Below, in pieces: positions 1 to 8,639 of a DNA stretch of 42,950 nt. A program made the translations under genes and the position numbers. This DNA is from Bacteroidota bacterium (GTDB lineage Bacteria > Bacteroidota > Bacteroidia > Chitinophagales > Chitinophagaceae): the NCBI GenBank assembly GCA_023411775.1, contig JAEYOL010000111.1, forward strand, positions 1-42,950, in the 5' to 3' direction. Each line of letters begins with the position of its first letter. Position 1 is the first letter of the stretch. Below the pieces are notes generated by a model, which was given only the letters and a program-made list of their open reading frames with translations, had not been told where the DNA came from and did no database searches.

Positions 1-2438
1 TTTTTCTTACAGGAAAAGCAGGTACGGGTAAAACAACATTTTTAAAATACATCCGCGACCATTGCCCCAAACAACTGGCCGTGGTAGCGCCCACAGGGGT
101 GGCAGCGATCAATGCAGGAGGCGTTACCATTCATTCTTTCTTTCAACTTCCCTTCACACCCTTTGTACCAGCTGCCGGTGGATTTAATCATGACCCCAAT
201 GCCGGGAATATTCAAACCCTGCTCGAAAACCAGCGACTCACCCGGGAGAAAAGAAAAGTCATCCAGGAACTGGAATTACTGATCATCGATGAGATCAGTA
301 TGGTCCGTTGCGATGTGCTGGACGCTATTGATGTACTAATGCGACATATCAGGCACCGCCATTATGAACAGTTTGGTGGTGCACAGGTATTATTAATTGG
401 TGACATGTACCAGCTCCCACCCGTCGTACCGGAACAGGAATGGCGGATACTGTCAGGGTATTATAACAGCCCCTATTTTTTCGACAGTAAGGTCATACAA
501 CACCAACCGCCTGTATATATCGAGTTCAGCAAGATTTACCGGCAAAGTGAGGAGCGGTTTATTCAACTTCTCAACCGGGTGCGAAACAACGAGATGGATG
601 CTGAAACGATCAATATCCTGGACAGCTGTGTGCAACCCGGATTCCGCCGGTCGAAGAATGACGGCTATATCATTCTTACCACGCATAACCGGAAAGCCGA
701 TGCTACCAATGAACTGGAGCTGGGCAGGCTTTCTTCCAAACTTTCGATTTTCGATGCGGAGATCGAAGGTGAGTTTTCTGAAAAAGCATATCCCGCCGAT
801 GAACGGCTATACCTCAAAACCGGTGCCCAGGTAATGTTTATCAAGAATGACGTCGAGAAAATCAGACGCTATTATAATGGTAAGATCGGTGAGGTGACGA
901 GGATCGAATCGGATAAGGTCTTTGTGAAATGCGCTGATGACGCAACGGAGATCGAGGTAAAAAAGGAAACCTGGCAGAATATCCGGTATGTCCTGGACCA
1001 GAAAACCCGGAAAGTGGATGAGGACGTGCTGGGCTCATTTACCCAATTCCCCCTGCGACTTGCCTGGGCTATCACCATCCACAAAAGCCAGGGACTCACC
1101 TTTGAAAAAGCGATCATTGATGCCGGCGAGGCATTTGCACCCGGCCAGGTGTACGTGGCGTTGAGCCGCTGTACCAGTTTATCAGGAATGGTGTTGGAAA
1201 CCCGGGTCCGGCCAACCAGCCTTACCCTTGACAACCGGATCGTGGCTTTTTCAAAAAGAGAACAGGACACTCAGACTATCGCGGAAGAGTTGAGGGAGGC
1301 CAGTAGAAATTATGAATTATCGCTGCTTAAAACACTTTACGATTTTAGTCTTAGTAACGCCACTTCCGGCGCATTGGTGGAGTATGTCCTGCAGCATAAT
1401 ACCTCTTTCACGGAAGGGACACTGGAATGGTTAGGCAGGCTCCAGGAATATATCCAGGCCATGCACGATGTCGGCGCCAGGTTCCAGGCTCAATTGCAGG
1501 GCATCTATTCAAGCCAGCCCTATGATGACAAGAAAGCAAAGGAAAGAGTACAGGCTGCTGCGCCTTATTTCAAAGAAAAACTTGAGGTGTGCATTGATTA
1601 TATTCATGGTTCAACAGCTGGTACCGACAGTGGCCAACATGCCAAAGAGTACAATGATTCCCTGAAAGAGATCTTCGCGCAGCTAAGCTTGAAAAAGCAT
1701 TTGATCCTGGGTCTCGCTAATGCTTTTACCGTTGAACAATACCATTCCCTGAAGCAGGGTTTCAGGTTACCAACTTTCTCGGTGAATTCGTATGGATCTT
1801 CCCAATCCCGGGAACAGACACCGCATCCCGCCCTGTATATGCAGCTTAAAATGCTGAGGGATGAGCTTTGTTCCAAATCGGGTCTTCCTATTTATATGGT
1901 GGCAGGCAGTAATACCATTTTTGAGATGAGCCGGTATCTGCCCCAAACCTTGTCTGAACTAAGAAATATCAAGGGTTTTGGTAAGGCAAGGATAGAAAAA
2001 TACGGCCAGTCCTTTTTAGATATCATCATTTCGTACTGCCATAAGATAGGCCTCACATCCCTGGTGGAGGAAAAGCCGGCGGCCAAAAAGAAAGCCGGTA
2101 GCAAAGAGCCCAAACCGGGCAAGACGAATACAAAAGCTATGTCCTTTCAAATGTTCCGGGAGGGTAAGTCGGTCGAACAGATCGCCACGGAACGTAACCT
2201 CAAGACCGGCACCATACAGGAGCATCTTGCGGGGTATATTGAGAAAGGCGAGATACCGGTGGAATCATTGGTCGAAGCCGGTAAGATAAAAATGATCCAG
2301 GCGGTGATTGACGAATTGGAAGAACCGACACTAACCAATATTAAGGGAAAATGTGACGACTCGGTTAGTTTCGGGGATATCAGGATGGTGATGGCCGCCC
2401 GCAAATCTTTGCTTCAATCGGGTGATACTGCACTTTAG
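1..2438 (+). CDS. Pif1/RecD-like ATP-dependent DNA helicase with HRDC and C-terminal HTH (5' partial)
   Basis: A superfamily 1 DNA helicase that probably unwinds DNA in repair or replication. The reading frame is open from base 3, so the gene starts outside the window; 811 residues are visible. The Walker A motif (GKAGTGKTT) lies at the very beginning and is followed by the VAPTGVAA motif. Walker B reads LLIIDEISMV. The C-terminal helicase half holds ITIHKSQGLTFEKA and QVYVALSRC, typical of Pif1/RecD. Around bases 1840-2040 there is an HRDC-like region (LRNIKGFGKARIEKYG). The tail, bases 2140-2290, resembles the helix-turn-helix found behind HRDC in this family (SVEQIATERNLKTGTIQEHL). It reads toward the SET/ATP-grasp cluster, 102 bases away; whether they share a transcript is unknown. 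The family call is firm, the specific role is not. Confidence 0.9.
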   Translation, partial: FLTGKAGTGKTTFLKYIRDHCPKQLAVVAPTGVAAINAGGVTIHSFFQLPFTPFVPAAGGFNHDPNAGNIQTLLENQRLTREKRKVIQELELLIIDEISMVRCDVLDAIDVLMRHIRHRHYEQFGGAQVLLIGDMYQLPPVVPEQEWRILSGYYNSPYFFDSKVIQHQPPVYIEFSKIYRQSEERFIQLLNRVRNNEMDAETINILDSCVQPGFRRSKNDGYIILTTHNRKADATNELELGRLSSKLSIFDAEIEGEFSEKAYPADERLYLKTGAQVMFIKNDVEKIRRYYNGKIGEVTRIESDKVFVKCADDATEIEVKKETWQNIRYVLDQKTRKVDEDVLGSFTQFPLRLAWAITIHKSQGLTFEKAIIDAGEAFAPGQVYVALSRCTSLSGMVLETRVRPTSLTLDNRIVAFSKREQDTQTIAEELREASRNYELSLLKTLYDFSLSNATSGALVEYVLQHNTSFTEGTLEWLGRLQEYIQAMHDVGARFQAQLQGIYSSQPYDDKKAKERVQAAAPYFKEKLEVCIDYIHGSTAGTDSGQHAKEYNDSLKEIFAQLSLKKHLILGLANAFTVEQYHSLKQGFRLPTFSVNSYGSSQSREQTPHPALYMQLKMLRDELCSKSGLPIYMVAGSNTIFEMSRYLPQTLSELRNIKGFGKARIEKYGQSFLDIIISYCHKIGLTSLVEEKPAAKKKAGSKEPKPGKTNTKAMSFQMFREGKSVEQIATERNLKTGTIQEHLAGYIEKGEIPVESLVEAGKIKMIQAVIDELEEPTLTNIKGKCDDSVSFGDIRMVMAARKSLLQSGDTAL

Positions 2439-2540
2439 GCAAATCCATCTATTTGCACCTTAACTTCAAATTATTCACATTTATTTCCATAGGATTTGTT
2501 ACGTAAAAGTTTATATATATCTTTTCATATCAAATAATAT

Positions 2541-3050
2541 ATGATAACCCCAACCAGTGCAGACTATCGCACTATCAGCGATCACACTTTCGCCGTCGTC
2601 AGGCAAAACATCATCAACGATCAAAAAGGTTTTTTCGCTCAACAGACATACGAGGCCGGAGATATAGTGACCAGTTTCTCTGCAAGGGAAATTGTTACTG
2701 AGCCAAGTTATCTCACGGTACAGGTAGGTATCGGGCAACATATCCTGTTGCACCCCGAACACCTGCAATACATCAACCACAGTTGTGATCCTAATATCTT
2801 TTTTGATACACATGCGATGCATATAGTTGCGTTAAGGCCTATTGCCGAAGGGGATGAGATGACTTTTTTTTATCCTTCTACAGAATGGGAAATGGCGCAG
2901 CCTTTTAGTTGTCATTGTGGTTCGTCACGGTGTCTTGTGCAGATACAGGGTGCCGCCTGTATCAATGAGGATATCCTACAGCAATATCAGCTAACACGTT
3001 TCATACAACAACAACTTCATGATCGTTCGGAAAAGGGTAAAAGAGCTTAA
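2541..3050 (+). CDS. Stand-alone SET-domain protein (putative lysine methyltransferase)
   Basis: A 169-residue protein made almost entirely of a SET domain, which in known relatives transfers a methyl group from S-adenosylmethionine to a lysine amine. Visible motifs are NHSCDPN at residues 79-85 (cofactor-binding pseudoknot), a GDEMTFFY strand at 104-111, and a post-SET zinc-type cluster C124-x-C126-x4-C131. The usual GxG is degenerate (KGFFA, 29-33), and the FDY triad of many SET enzymes reads FFY. The protein is cytoplasmic as no signal peptide is seen. Its last 32 bases overlap the next gene, indicating translational coupling with the ATP-grasp ligase. The target cannot be read from the sequence; the substrate may be a small molecule or peptide rather than a histone-like protein. 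Confidence 0.85.
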   Translation: MITPTSADYRTISDHTFAVVRQNIINDQKGFFAQQTYEAGDIVTSFSAREIVTEPSYLTVQVGIGQHILLHPEHLQYINHSCDPNIFFDTHAMHIVALRPIAEGDEMTFFYPSTEWEMAQPFSCHCGSSRCLVQIQGAACINEDILQQYQLTRFIQQQLHDRSEKGKRA

Positions 3051-4158
3051 GAAGCGGGAAGCAAAGAAAACGACCGGTCCACTTGGGAAACTAAAGATCT
3101 GGATCCTGTATCCTTTCCTGGAAACTGAAGATCCCAACCTGCAATACTATTATGATTTTTCCCAAAGCCAACAGGAGTACAGCAAGGTATTTACTGAGTT
3201 GAATGCCGACTGGACCTGGCAACCGGTTACCATGAAGAATTTCACGGATGTGATCGGTGGCATCAGGAAAAGATCAGGAAGAAAAATTCCCCTCGTTCTA
3301 AACCTCTGTGATGGTGATGAGATCAATGGAACACCTGGAGTCTCGGTCATACACGAATTGGATAAACAAAGGCTGATCTATACGGGTTCTGATGAGTATT
3401 TCTACAATATCACTACTTCCAAGATCCCGATGAAAAAGGCGTTTGATGAAGCTGGTGTGTCAACGGCAAAATGGGAAGTGATAGACAACGAAGCCTCTAT
3501 CGATGGTATTTGCCAGCGCCTCGGAGCACCATTAATTATTAAACCGGCGGTTTCAGGCGGCAGCATGGGTGTGTCGGTAAAGAATGTGGTGTATACAGAA
3601 GATGAATTAAGGGAACGTGTCAGGGAGATCAGTGCCGGCTACCGCGGGTGGAACCTGTCAGCGGGTGGTTTGTTTGTTGAACAATTTATTACAGGTCCCG
3701 AGTATACTTCCTTCATTATTGGGTCACACCTGCATCCCGGTTCCTGTTATGTATATCCGCCGGTTGAAAGGATCTTTCATGAATCATTACCGGATGAAGA
3801 AAAGTTTTTATCGTTTGACCGCCTCTGGGAGATTTATGAAGATGAAAAGCCCATGCCGGGCAATGAAAATTTCTACAACTATCACCAGCCCGACCCGGCC
3901 TTGCTAAAATCGCTGGAAGCCCTGAGCCTCGAAGCTTACCTGGCGGTGAAAGGTATGGGATATGGTCGGTTGGATATCCGCATGGATAAAGACACGGGCA
4001 AACTTTATGTACTGGAAGTAAATGCCCAGTGCGGGTTGAGCGAGGACGAAGATTATACTTCTATAGGCGCTATTCTCAGGTATGCCGGTAAATCTTTTAC
4101 CGACCTCGTGAGAAACGTTATTCTGGATGCTTTTTCAAGGAGAAATTTAAAACTTTAA
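3019..4158 (+). CDS. ATP-grasp ligase related to D-alanine-D-alanine ligase
   Basis: A 379-residue ATP-grasp enzyme, expected to join a carboxylate to an amine through an acyl phosphate. ATP-binding parts are visible: IIKPAVSGGSMGVS (K175, glycine-rich loop), VEQFITGPEYT (E221), GYGRLDIR (D319, R321) and the metal-binding stretch EVNAQCGLS (E333, N335). In D-Ala-D-Ala ligases the last stretch is usually EVNxxPGxT; here Pro is replaced by Cys338, as in the next gene. The N-terminal region has an unusual basic start (residues 1-24) and a NLCDGDEINGTPG segment matching the Ddl N-domain. The ATG start overlaps the upstream SET gene by 32 bases; only two bases separate its stop from the next start. 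The substrate is unknown, and a peptidoglycan role is unlikely given the duplication and SET context. Confidence 0.85.
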   Translation: MIVRKRVKELKKREAKKTTGPLGKLKIWILYPFLETEDPNLQYYYDFSQSQQEYSKVFTELNADWTWQPVTMKNFTDVIGGIRKRSGRKIPLVLNLCDGDEINGTPGVSVIHELDKQRLIYTGSDEYFYNITTSKIPMKKAFDEAGVSTAKWEVIDNEASIDGICQRLGAPLIIKPAVSGGSMGVSVKNVVYTEDELRERVREISAGYRGWNLSAGGLFVEQFITGPEYTSFIIGSHLHPGSCYVYPPVERIFHESLPDEEKFLSFDRLWEIYEDEKPMPGNENFYNYHQPDPALLKSLEALSLEAYLAVKGMGYGRLDIRMDKDTGKLYVLEVNAQCGLSEDEDYTSIGAILRYAGKSFTDLVRNVILDAFSRRNLKL

Positions 4159-4160
4159 CT

Positions 4161-5588
4161 ATGAAGGTTTGTGTGCTGCAACCCGACTATTCCACAACCG
4201 GCGTGGATTATAAAAACTATGACCCGCCCCGTAATCTTTCTGCATTATTACCGGATGCCGAAGTGGAACATGTTTTTCTCAATAAGCTTACCACGTACAA
4301 GCAACTGAAAGAGCTGAAGAAAAAGAATTTTGACATCTTTATTAACCTGTGTGAAGGTTACCTGGAATGGGAAGTGCCTTCGATAGACGTTATCCATTCA
4401 TTCGACTTACTTGGATTGCCATATACCGGGCCCACAGCAACCTTGTATGATCCCACTAAAGAGTTGATGAAGTATGTCGCCCATTGCCAGGGCGTTCGAA
4501 CACCTGGTTATTTTATAATCGACCAGCCCGCCGATATTGAGAAGGTCGAAAAATATTTGTCGTATCCCATGTTTATAAAGCCGTCTAAAGCCGGCGATAG
4601 CCTCGGAATTGATGAAAACTCTGTTTTATATAGTAAACAGGATTTATTAAAGAAAGTGGTGGAGATCTACAACGAGTACGGCCCACTGCTGGTGGAAGAA
4701 TACATCGAAGGGCGAGAGTTCACAGTACTGGTGGCAGCCAATGCGGATGGTAAAACCTGCCGGGTTTTTAAACCTGTCGAATATGTTTTCCCCGAAGGAA
4801 AAGCATTTAAAACTTATTCTTTAAAAACATCGGAATTACATCCCGATTGTAATTTTCCCTGCACCGATCCCGGCCTGGACAAAGAGTTAAGAACGGAGGC
4901 CGAAAAGATCTTTAAAGGGTTTAACGGCGTAGGCTATGCACGACTCGATTTCAGGGTCAACGAAAAGAATGAGATATTTTTCCTGGAAATCAATTTTACC
5001 TGTTCAGTTTTTTATACCGACGGGTATGAAGGTTCGGCGGATTTTATTCTAAAATATGATGAAGCAGGTCAGCAGGGTTTCCTGGAGCATATCATCGAAG
5101 AGGGCATTGCGCGGCATAAAAGGAAATCAAGGCCCTACACAATGAAAGGAAACTCAATTGCCGGGTTTGGCATCTATGCCAGCCATAGCATCCGGAAAGG
5201 GGACATCGTCTACACCGGCGAGGAAAGACTGCACAGGATCGTCACCCGTCGTTATGTGGAGAAGAACTGGAATGCCGAGCAACAAGTTCAGTTCCGTCGC
5301 TATGCTTATGCGCTAAGCGACGAGGTTTTTGTGTTATGGGACGAAGATCCATCAGCCTGGGCGCCTCAAAATCATAGTTGCGACGCCAATACCGGGTTGG
5401 ATGGACTGAATGTCGTGGCCTTACGAAACATATCCCGCAACGAGGAACTTACCCTGGACTATTCACAATTTCTTGACGAAAACATGGAACCATTTGAATG
5501 TAAATGCGGTTCGGCGAATTGTAAAGGGTTTATCAAAGGTGTTTCCGGGAATTCCGTAACGAGTAGGGAAATAAAGGCGCTGATTTAA
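4161..5588 (+). CDS. ATP-grasp ligase fused to a C-terminal SET domain
   Basis: A 475-residue fusion. Residues 1-310 form a D-Ala-D-Ala-ligase-like ATP-grasp module: NLCEGYLEWEVPS at 62-74, FIKPSKAGDSLGI (K140), LLVEEYIEGREFT (E179), GYARLDFR (D263, R265) and EINFTCSVF (E276, N278, C281). Residues 325-460 form a SET domain with GFG at 335-337, NHSCDAN at 404-410, ELTLDY at 429-434 and a post-SET cluster CKCGSANC at 447-454. Its SET motifs are more canonical than those of the stand-alone SET protein upstream. The gene follows the first ligase after two bases, so the three genes almost certainly form one operon. The fusion ties ligation and methylation to the same substrate or pathway; that link is inference, and the product is unknown. 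Confidence 0.88.
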   Translation: MKVCVLQPDYSTTGVDYKNYDPPRNLSALLPDAEVEHVFLNKLTTYKQLKELKKKNFDIFINLCEGYLEWEVPSIDVIHSFDLLGLPYTGPTATLYDPTKELMKYVAHCQGVRTPGYFIIDQPADIEKVEKYLSYPMFIKPSKAGDSLGIDENSVLYSKQDLLKKVVEIYNEYGPLLVEEYIEGREFTVLVAANADGKTCRVFKPVEYVFPEGKAFKTYSLKTSELHPDCNFPCTDPGLDKELRTEAEKIFKGFNGVGYARLDFRVNEKNEIFFLEINFTCSVFYTDGYEGSADFILKYDEAGQQGFLEHIIEEGIARHKRKSRPYTMKGNSIAGFGIYASHSIRKGDIVYTGEERLHRIVTRRYVEKNWNAEQQVQFRRYAYALSDEVFVLWDEDPSAWAPQNHSCDANTGLDGLNVVALRNISRNEELTLDYSQFLDENMEPFECKCGSANCKGFIKGVSGNSVTSREIKALI

Positions 5589-5607
5589 ACACACTTTTTT
5601 TAATTCT

Positions 5608-6426
5608 TTAGAAATCGTCTGCGATCTGGAAAGTGATCGGCTGTTTGCGATAAGCTTTGGCAGGTCGTCCGTCCTGGATGGCGGGTTGCCATTTTCTTGA
5701 TTTTTTGATCACTCGTATCGCTTCCTCTCCAAGGCCATACCCAGGATCATTCAAAACTTTGATTTCACTGATGCTGCCATCCGTGTCTACTACGAATTGA
5801 ATCATGACGGTGTAAATACCGGGAGGCGCATTATTGTTGATCGCCACCTGCGGATTTAAATTTCTCTCAAGAAATTTTCTCCAGTCGCCGTCAAATTTAG
5901 CCTGGACCTGTACGATGGAAAGTGGTCCTGCATTTTCCGTGGTCTTTACTTCGATGATACCTTTTGTGTGATTGAAAACCGGCGCTTCAATAACCCGGGT
6001 GTCAATAACGCCTTCTATTTTAACGAGACCAATTTGTGCATTTGTTAAATCGGTATGTGTGGGAGGAGCTGTTATCACCTCTTCATCAGTTAATCTGAAA
6101 TTGGTGTATTGTTCAGTTTGTACCTGATGTTTAGTTTTGGCTTCGGGTTTGCGGGGAGTTTCTGTTTTATCTTCAGGGTCTTCGAATTTAAATGGTTTCA
6201 CGACCACTTCTTCATGGATTTTAAACATGGGCCGTTCACCCGGTTCTGCCCTATCAACAAGTGACATACCGGCATAAAGCAGCGTTAGAATAATACCGGT
6301 AAGCAATAGAGATATCCCAACTCTTTTTGAGTAGGTTCGGCGAAGCTCATAAGCCCCATATGATTTGTTCCTGTTATCAAAAAGTATGTCCAGGAAATCT
6401 GACGAAAGAATTTCGTTGGTATCCAT
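5608..6426 (-). CDS. TonB-family energy transducer
   Basis: A TonB-like protein that would couple the inner-membrane proton gradient to outer-membrane receptors. I place the start at the ATG at 6426 (272 residues), because the segment MDTNEILSSDFLDILFDNRN opens many Bacteroidota TonB proteins; a longer frame to 6474 exists. A cytoplasmic stretch with NKSYGAYELRR is followed by one transmembrane helix (VGISLLLTGIILTLLYAGMS), a periplasmic Pro/Lys/Glu-rich linker, and a C-terminal TonB domain (GIYTVMIQFVVDTDGSISEI, then KWQPAIQDGRPAKAYRKQPI). No exbB or exbD lies nearby, so it is a stand-alone paralogue. It is convergent with the SET/ATP-grasp operon, whose stop is 19 bases away. Confidence 0.88.
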   Translation of the reverse strand: MDTNEILSSDFLDILFDNRNKSYGAYELRRTYSKRVGISLLLTGIILTLLYAGMSLVDRAEPGERPMFKIHEEVVVKPFKFEDPEDKTETPRKPEAKTKHQVQTEQYTNFRLTDEEVITAPPTHTDLTNAQIGLVKIEGVIDTRVIEAPVFNHTKGIIEVKTTENAGPLSIVQVQAKFDGDWRKFLERNLNPQVAINNNAPPGIYTVMIQFVVDTDGSISEIKVLNDPGYGLGEEAIRVIKKSRKWQPAIQDGRPAKAYRKQPITFQIADDF

Positions 6427-6533
6427 GGTCAGTAGTTTTGTTAACCATGAGATAGCCGGCACATTATTTTCCATAGAAGTTTATTTTTTATAAACTAATA
6501 TGGAAAAGAGATTAGAGTGCATCGGCAATAACA

Positions 6534-8396
6534 TTATCTGCCCATGTATACCATCAGGATTTGTACATCGCTGGGGTTGATACCAGAGATACGGCTCGCC
6601 TGTCCGAGAGTTCGGGGTTGGACCCTGATTAATTTCTCGCGTGCTTCGTTGCCGAGTGATTGAATTTTGCGATAGTCAAACGTAGAAGGAATTTCAAGAT
6701 CTTCCAGCTGGCTCATACGAACCACTAATTCTTTTTCTTTTTCGATATAGACATCATACTTCACCTGTATCGAAGCCTGTTCAATTGTTTCTTTTGAATA
6801 ATCCTGAAGCTTTGATGCAAGTGTGGGTAGTGCTTTTTGCAAATCGATCAGTTCAATACCGGGACGTAAAAGGATTTTCTCGGCTTTTTGTTTTTCGCTT
6901 ATCGTTGATGATTTTATTGATTCAAAATATGGATCTGCTTCCGCGGGCTCAATGCTAGTTTCTTTGAGGATCGACTTAATTTTTTCTACGTCTTTTCTTT
7001 TTTGTATCACCTTATCCATTCTGTCCTGCGAAGCAAGTCCAAACCGGTAACTTAATTCAGTCAGGCGCAGGTCCGCATTGTCCTGGCGGAGCAGGGTCCG
7101 GAATTCAGCTCTTGAGGTAAACATACGGTAAGGCTCTTCTGTACCTTTGCTGATGAGGTCATCTATCAAAACGCCGATGTAGGCTTCGCTCCTTTTTAGG
7201 ATAAATGGCTCCAGGTCCCTTGTTTTTTGATGAGCGTTGATACCCGCCATGATGCCCTGGCAGGCCGCTTCTTCATATCCTGTTGTACCATTTATCTGTC
7301 CTGCAAAAAACAGGTGAGAAATGTTCTTTGTCTCCAGTGTATGATTTAGTTGGGTGGGCGGAAAGTAATCGTATTCAATGGCATAGCCTGGCCTGAACAT
7401 ACGGGCATTCTCAAACCCGGGAACACTACGAAGAGCTTCGTATTGCACCTCTTCCGGTAGTGATGTCGAGAACCCATTGACATAGATTTCAACGGTATTC
7501 CAACCTTCGGGTTCTACAAACAGCTGGTGTCTTTCTCTTTCTGCAAACCGGTTAATCTTGTCTTCGATGCTCGGACAATACCTGGGCCCCACCCCATCGA
7601 TCCTTCCCGCGAACATCGGGCTTCGGGAAAAACCAGTTTTAAGAATATCATGAACAGCCTGCGAAGTATAGGTGATCCAGCAGCTTCTTTGTTTCGTCGG
7701 CTTTTCAACATCGAGGTATGAAAATCCGCCGATCTCCTCATCCCCCGGTTGTTCTTCCATTTTAGAATAGTCCAGGCTTCGGCCATCAACACGGGGAGGT
7801 GTTCCAGTTTTGAGACGGTCACTTTCAAAGCCGAGCGAAACAAGTTGCTCTGTAATGCCCGTCGCAGATTTCTCTGCTGCCCTTCCCCCACCAAAATTCT
7901 TTTCCCCGATATGAATAATACCATTCAAAAAAGTGCCATTGGTCAGCACTACAGCTTTTGATTTGATTTCATGTCCCAGGCCGGTGATCACACCCTGGGC
8001 GCGACCGTCTTTTACAAGAAGACCCCTGACCATATCCTGGTAAAAATCAACGTTTGGAGTATTCTCCAGCATATCCCGCCAGGTACTGGCAAATAACATC
8101 CGGTCGCTTTGGGCTCTTGGACTCCACATTGCAGGACCCTTAGACCGGTTGAGCATTCGGAACTGGATCATAGACTTATCAGTTGCAATGCCTGAATATC
8201 CACCCAGTGCATCTATCTCCCGGACGATCTGGCCTTTCGCGATACCTCCCATGGCCGGGTTGCAGCTCATTTGGGCGATGGTTTGCATATTCATGGTCAC
8301 TAAAAGCACCTTTGAGCCCAAATTCGCAGCCGCAGCTGCTGCTTCGCAGCCTGCATGCCCTGCGCCTACCACTATAATATCATATTCTGGAAACAT
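6534..8396 (-). CDS. mnmG: tRNA uridine-5-carboxymethylaminomethyl modification enzyme MnmG (GidA)
   Basis: FAD-dependent enzyme that, with MnmE, installs the (carboxymethyl)aminomethyl group on wobble uridine 34 of certain tRNAs. The FAD motif VVGAGHAGCEAA is at the N-terminus, followed by the family hallmark MSCNPAMGGIAKGQIVREID. Mid-protein GTPPRVDGRSLDYS and FAGQINGTTGYEEAACQG are typical. The length of 620 residues fits the family. A longer frame begins with TTG at 8405, but that codon lies inside a perfect -7 promoter box, so the ATG at 8396 is chosen; the box is only six bases upstream, which suggests a leaderless transcript. Two parS-like sites lie just upstream, matching the classical gidA-near-origin arrangement. 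Confidence 0.97.
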   Translation of the reverse strand: MFPEYDIIVVGAGHAGCEAAAAAANLGSKVLLVTMNMQTIAQMSCNPAMGGIAKGQIVREIDALGGYSGIATDKSMIQFRMLNRSKGPAMWSPRAQSDRMLFASTWRDMLENTPNVDFYQDMVRGLLVKDGRAQGVITGLGHEIKSKAVVLTNGTFLNGIIHIGEKNFGGGRAAEKSATGITEQLVSLGFESDRLKTGTPPRVDGRSLDYSKMEEQPGDEEIGGFSYLDVEKPTKQRSCWITYTSQAVHDILKTGFSRSPMFAGRIDGVGPRYCPSIEDKINRFAERERHQLFVEPEGWNTVEIYVNGFSTSLPEEVQYEALRSVPGFENARMFRPGYAIEYDYFPPTQLNHTLETKNISHLFFAGQINGTTGYEEAACQGIMAGINAHQKTRDLEPFILKRSEAYIGVLIDDLISKGTEEPYRMFTSRAEFRTLLRQDNADLRLTELSYRFGLASQDRMDKVIQKRKDVEKIKSILKETSIEPAEADPYFESIKSSTISEKQKAEKILLRPGIELIDLQKALPTLASKLQDYSKETIEQASIQVKYDVYIEKEKELVVRMSQLEDLEIPSTFDYRKIQSLGNEAREKLIRVQPRTLGQASRISGINPSDVQILMVYMGR

Positions 8397-8402
8397 GGGG
8401 AG

Positions 8403-8410
8403 CAAAGGTA
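8403..8410 (-). promoter_or_regulatory. -7 promoter box of mnmG
   Basis: On the minus strand the sequence reads TACCTTTG, a full match to the Bacteroidota -7 element TAnnTTTG. Six bases (CTCCCC) separate it from the ATG at 8396, so transcription should start at or next to the start codon. It excludes the TTG start at 8405. Confidence 0.65.
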
Positions 8411-8536
8411 GTTTGTATTAGGGCACCAGCATAGATTTTTCTTTTCGAAGGAGATATTTCTACGAACCCAAACAATGTTTTGAACCTAAAATACCGGGTT
8501 CCCTGAGGTAATCTTCAAAATCCTGAAATCCGGTTT

Positions 8537-8552
8537 AATTTCACGTGGAACA
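8537..8552 (-). promoter_or_regulatory. parS: parS-like centromere site 1
   Basis: The minus strand reads TGTTCCACGTGAAATT, which agrees with the conserved ParB-binding parS sequence TGTTCCACGTGAAACA at 14 of 16 positions, including the whole CACGTG core and its flanks. It lies between mnmG and ybeY in a gene-free stretch. A second copy lies 26 bases away, which makes chance occurrence unlikely. Confidence 0.75.
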
Positions 8553-8562
8553 ATTCAACCCT

Positions 8563-8578
8563 TATTTCACGTGGAACA
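8563..8578 (-). promoter_or_regulatory. parS: parS-like centromere site 2
   Basis: The minus strand reads TGTTCCACGTGAAATA, matching the conserved parS sequence at 15 of 16 positions. Together with the copy at 8537-8552 it forms a pair in the same orientation. ParB loaded here would take part in origin segregation; parA and parB themselves are not in the window. Confidence 0.8.
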
Positions 8579-8639
8579 TATCAAAAAGTAGCGTCCTTAT
8601 AAGATAATCAAGCAGGGATGAATATCGGGGGCACCGGAG

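Noticed and set aside
2439..2456. GCAAAT/ATTTGC hairpin after the helicase gene
   Set aside because: The stem is only six AT-rich base pairs without a T tract, too weak to call a terminator.
2473..2481. DnaA-box-like TTATTCACA in the spacer before the SET gene
   Set aside because: A single near match without neighbouring boxes is expected by chance and does not show an origin.
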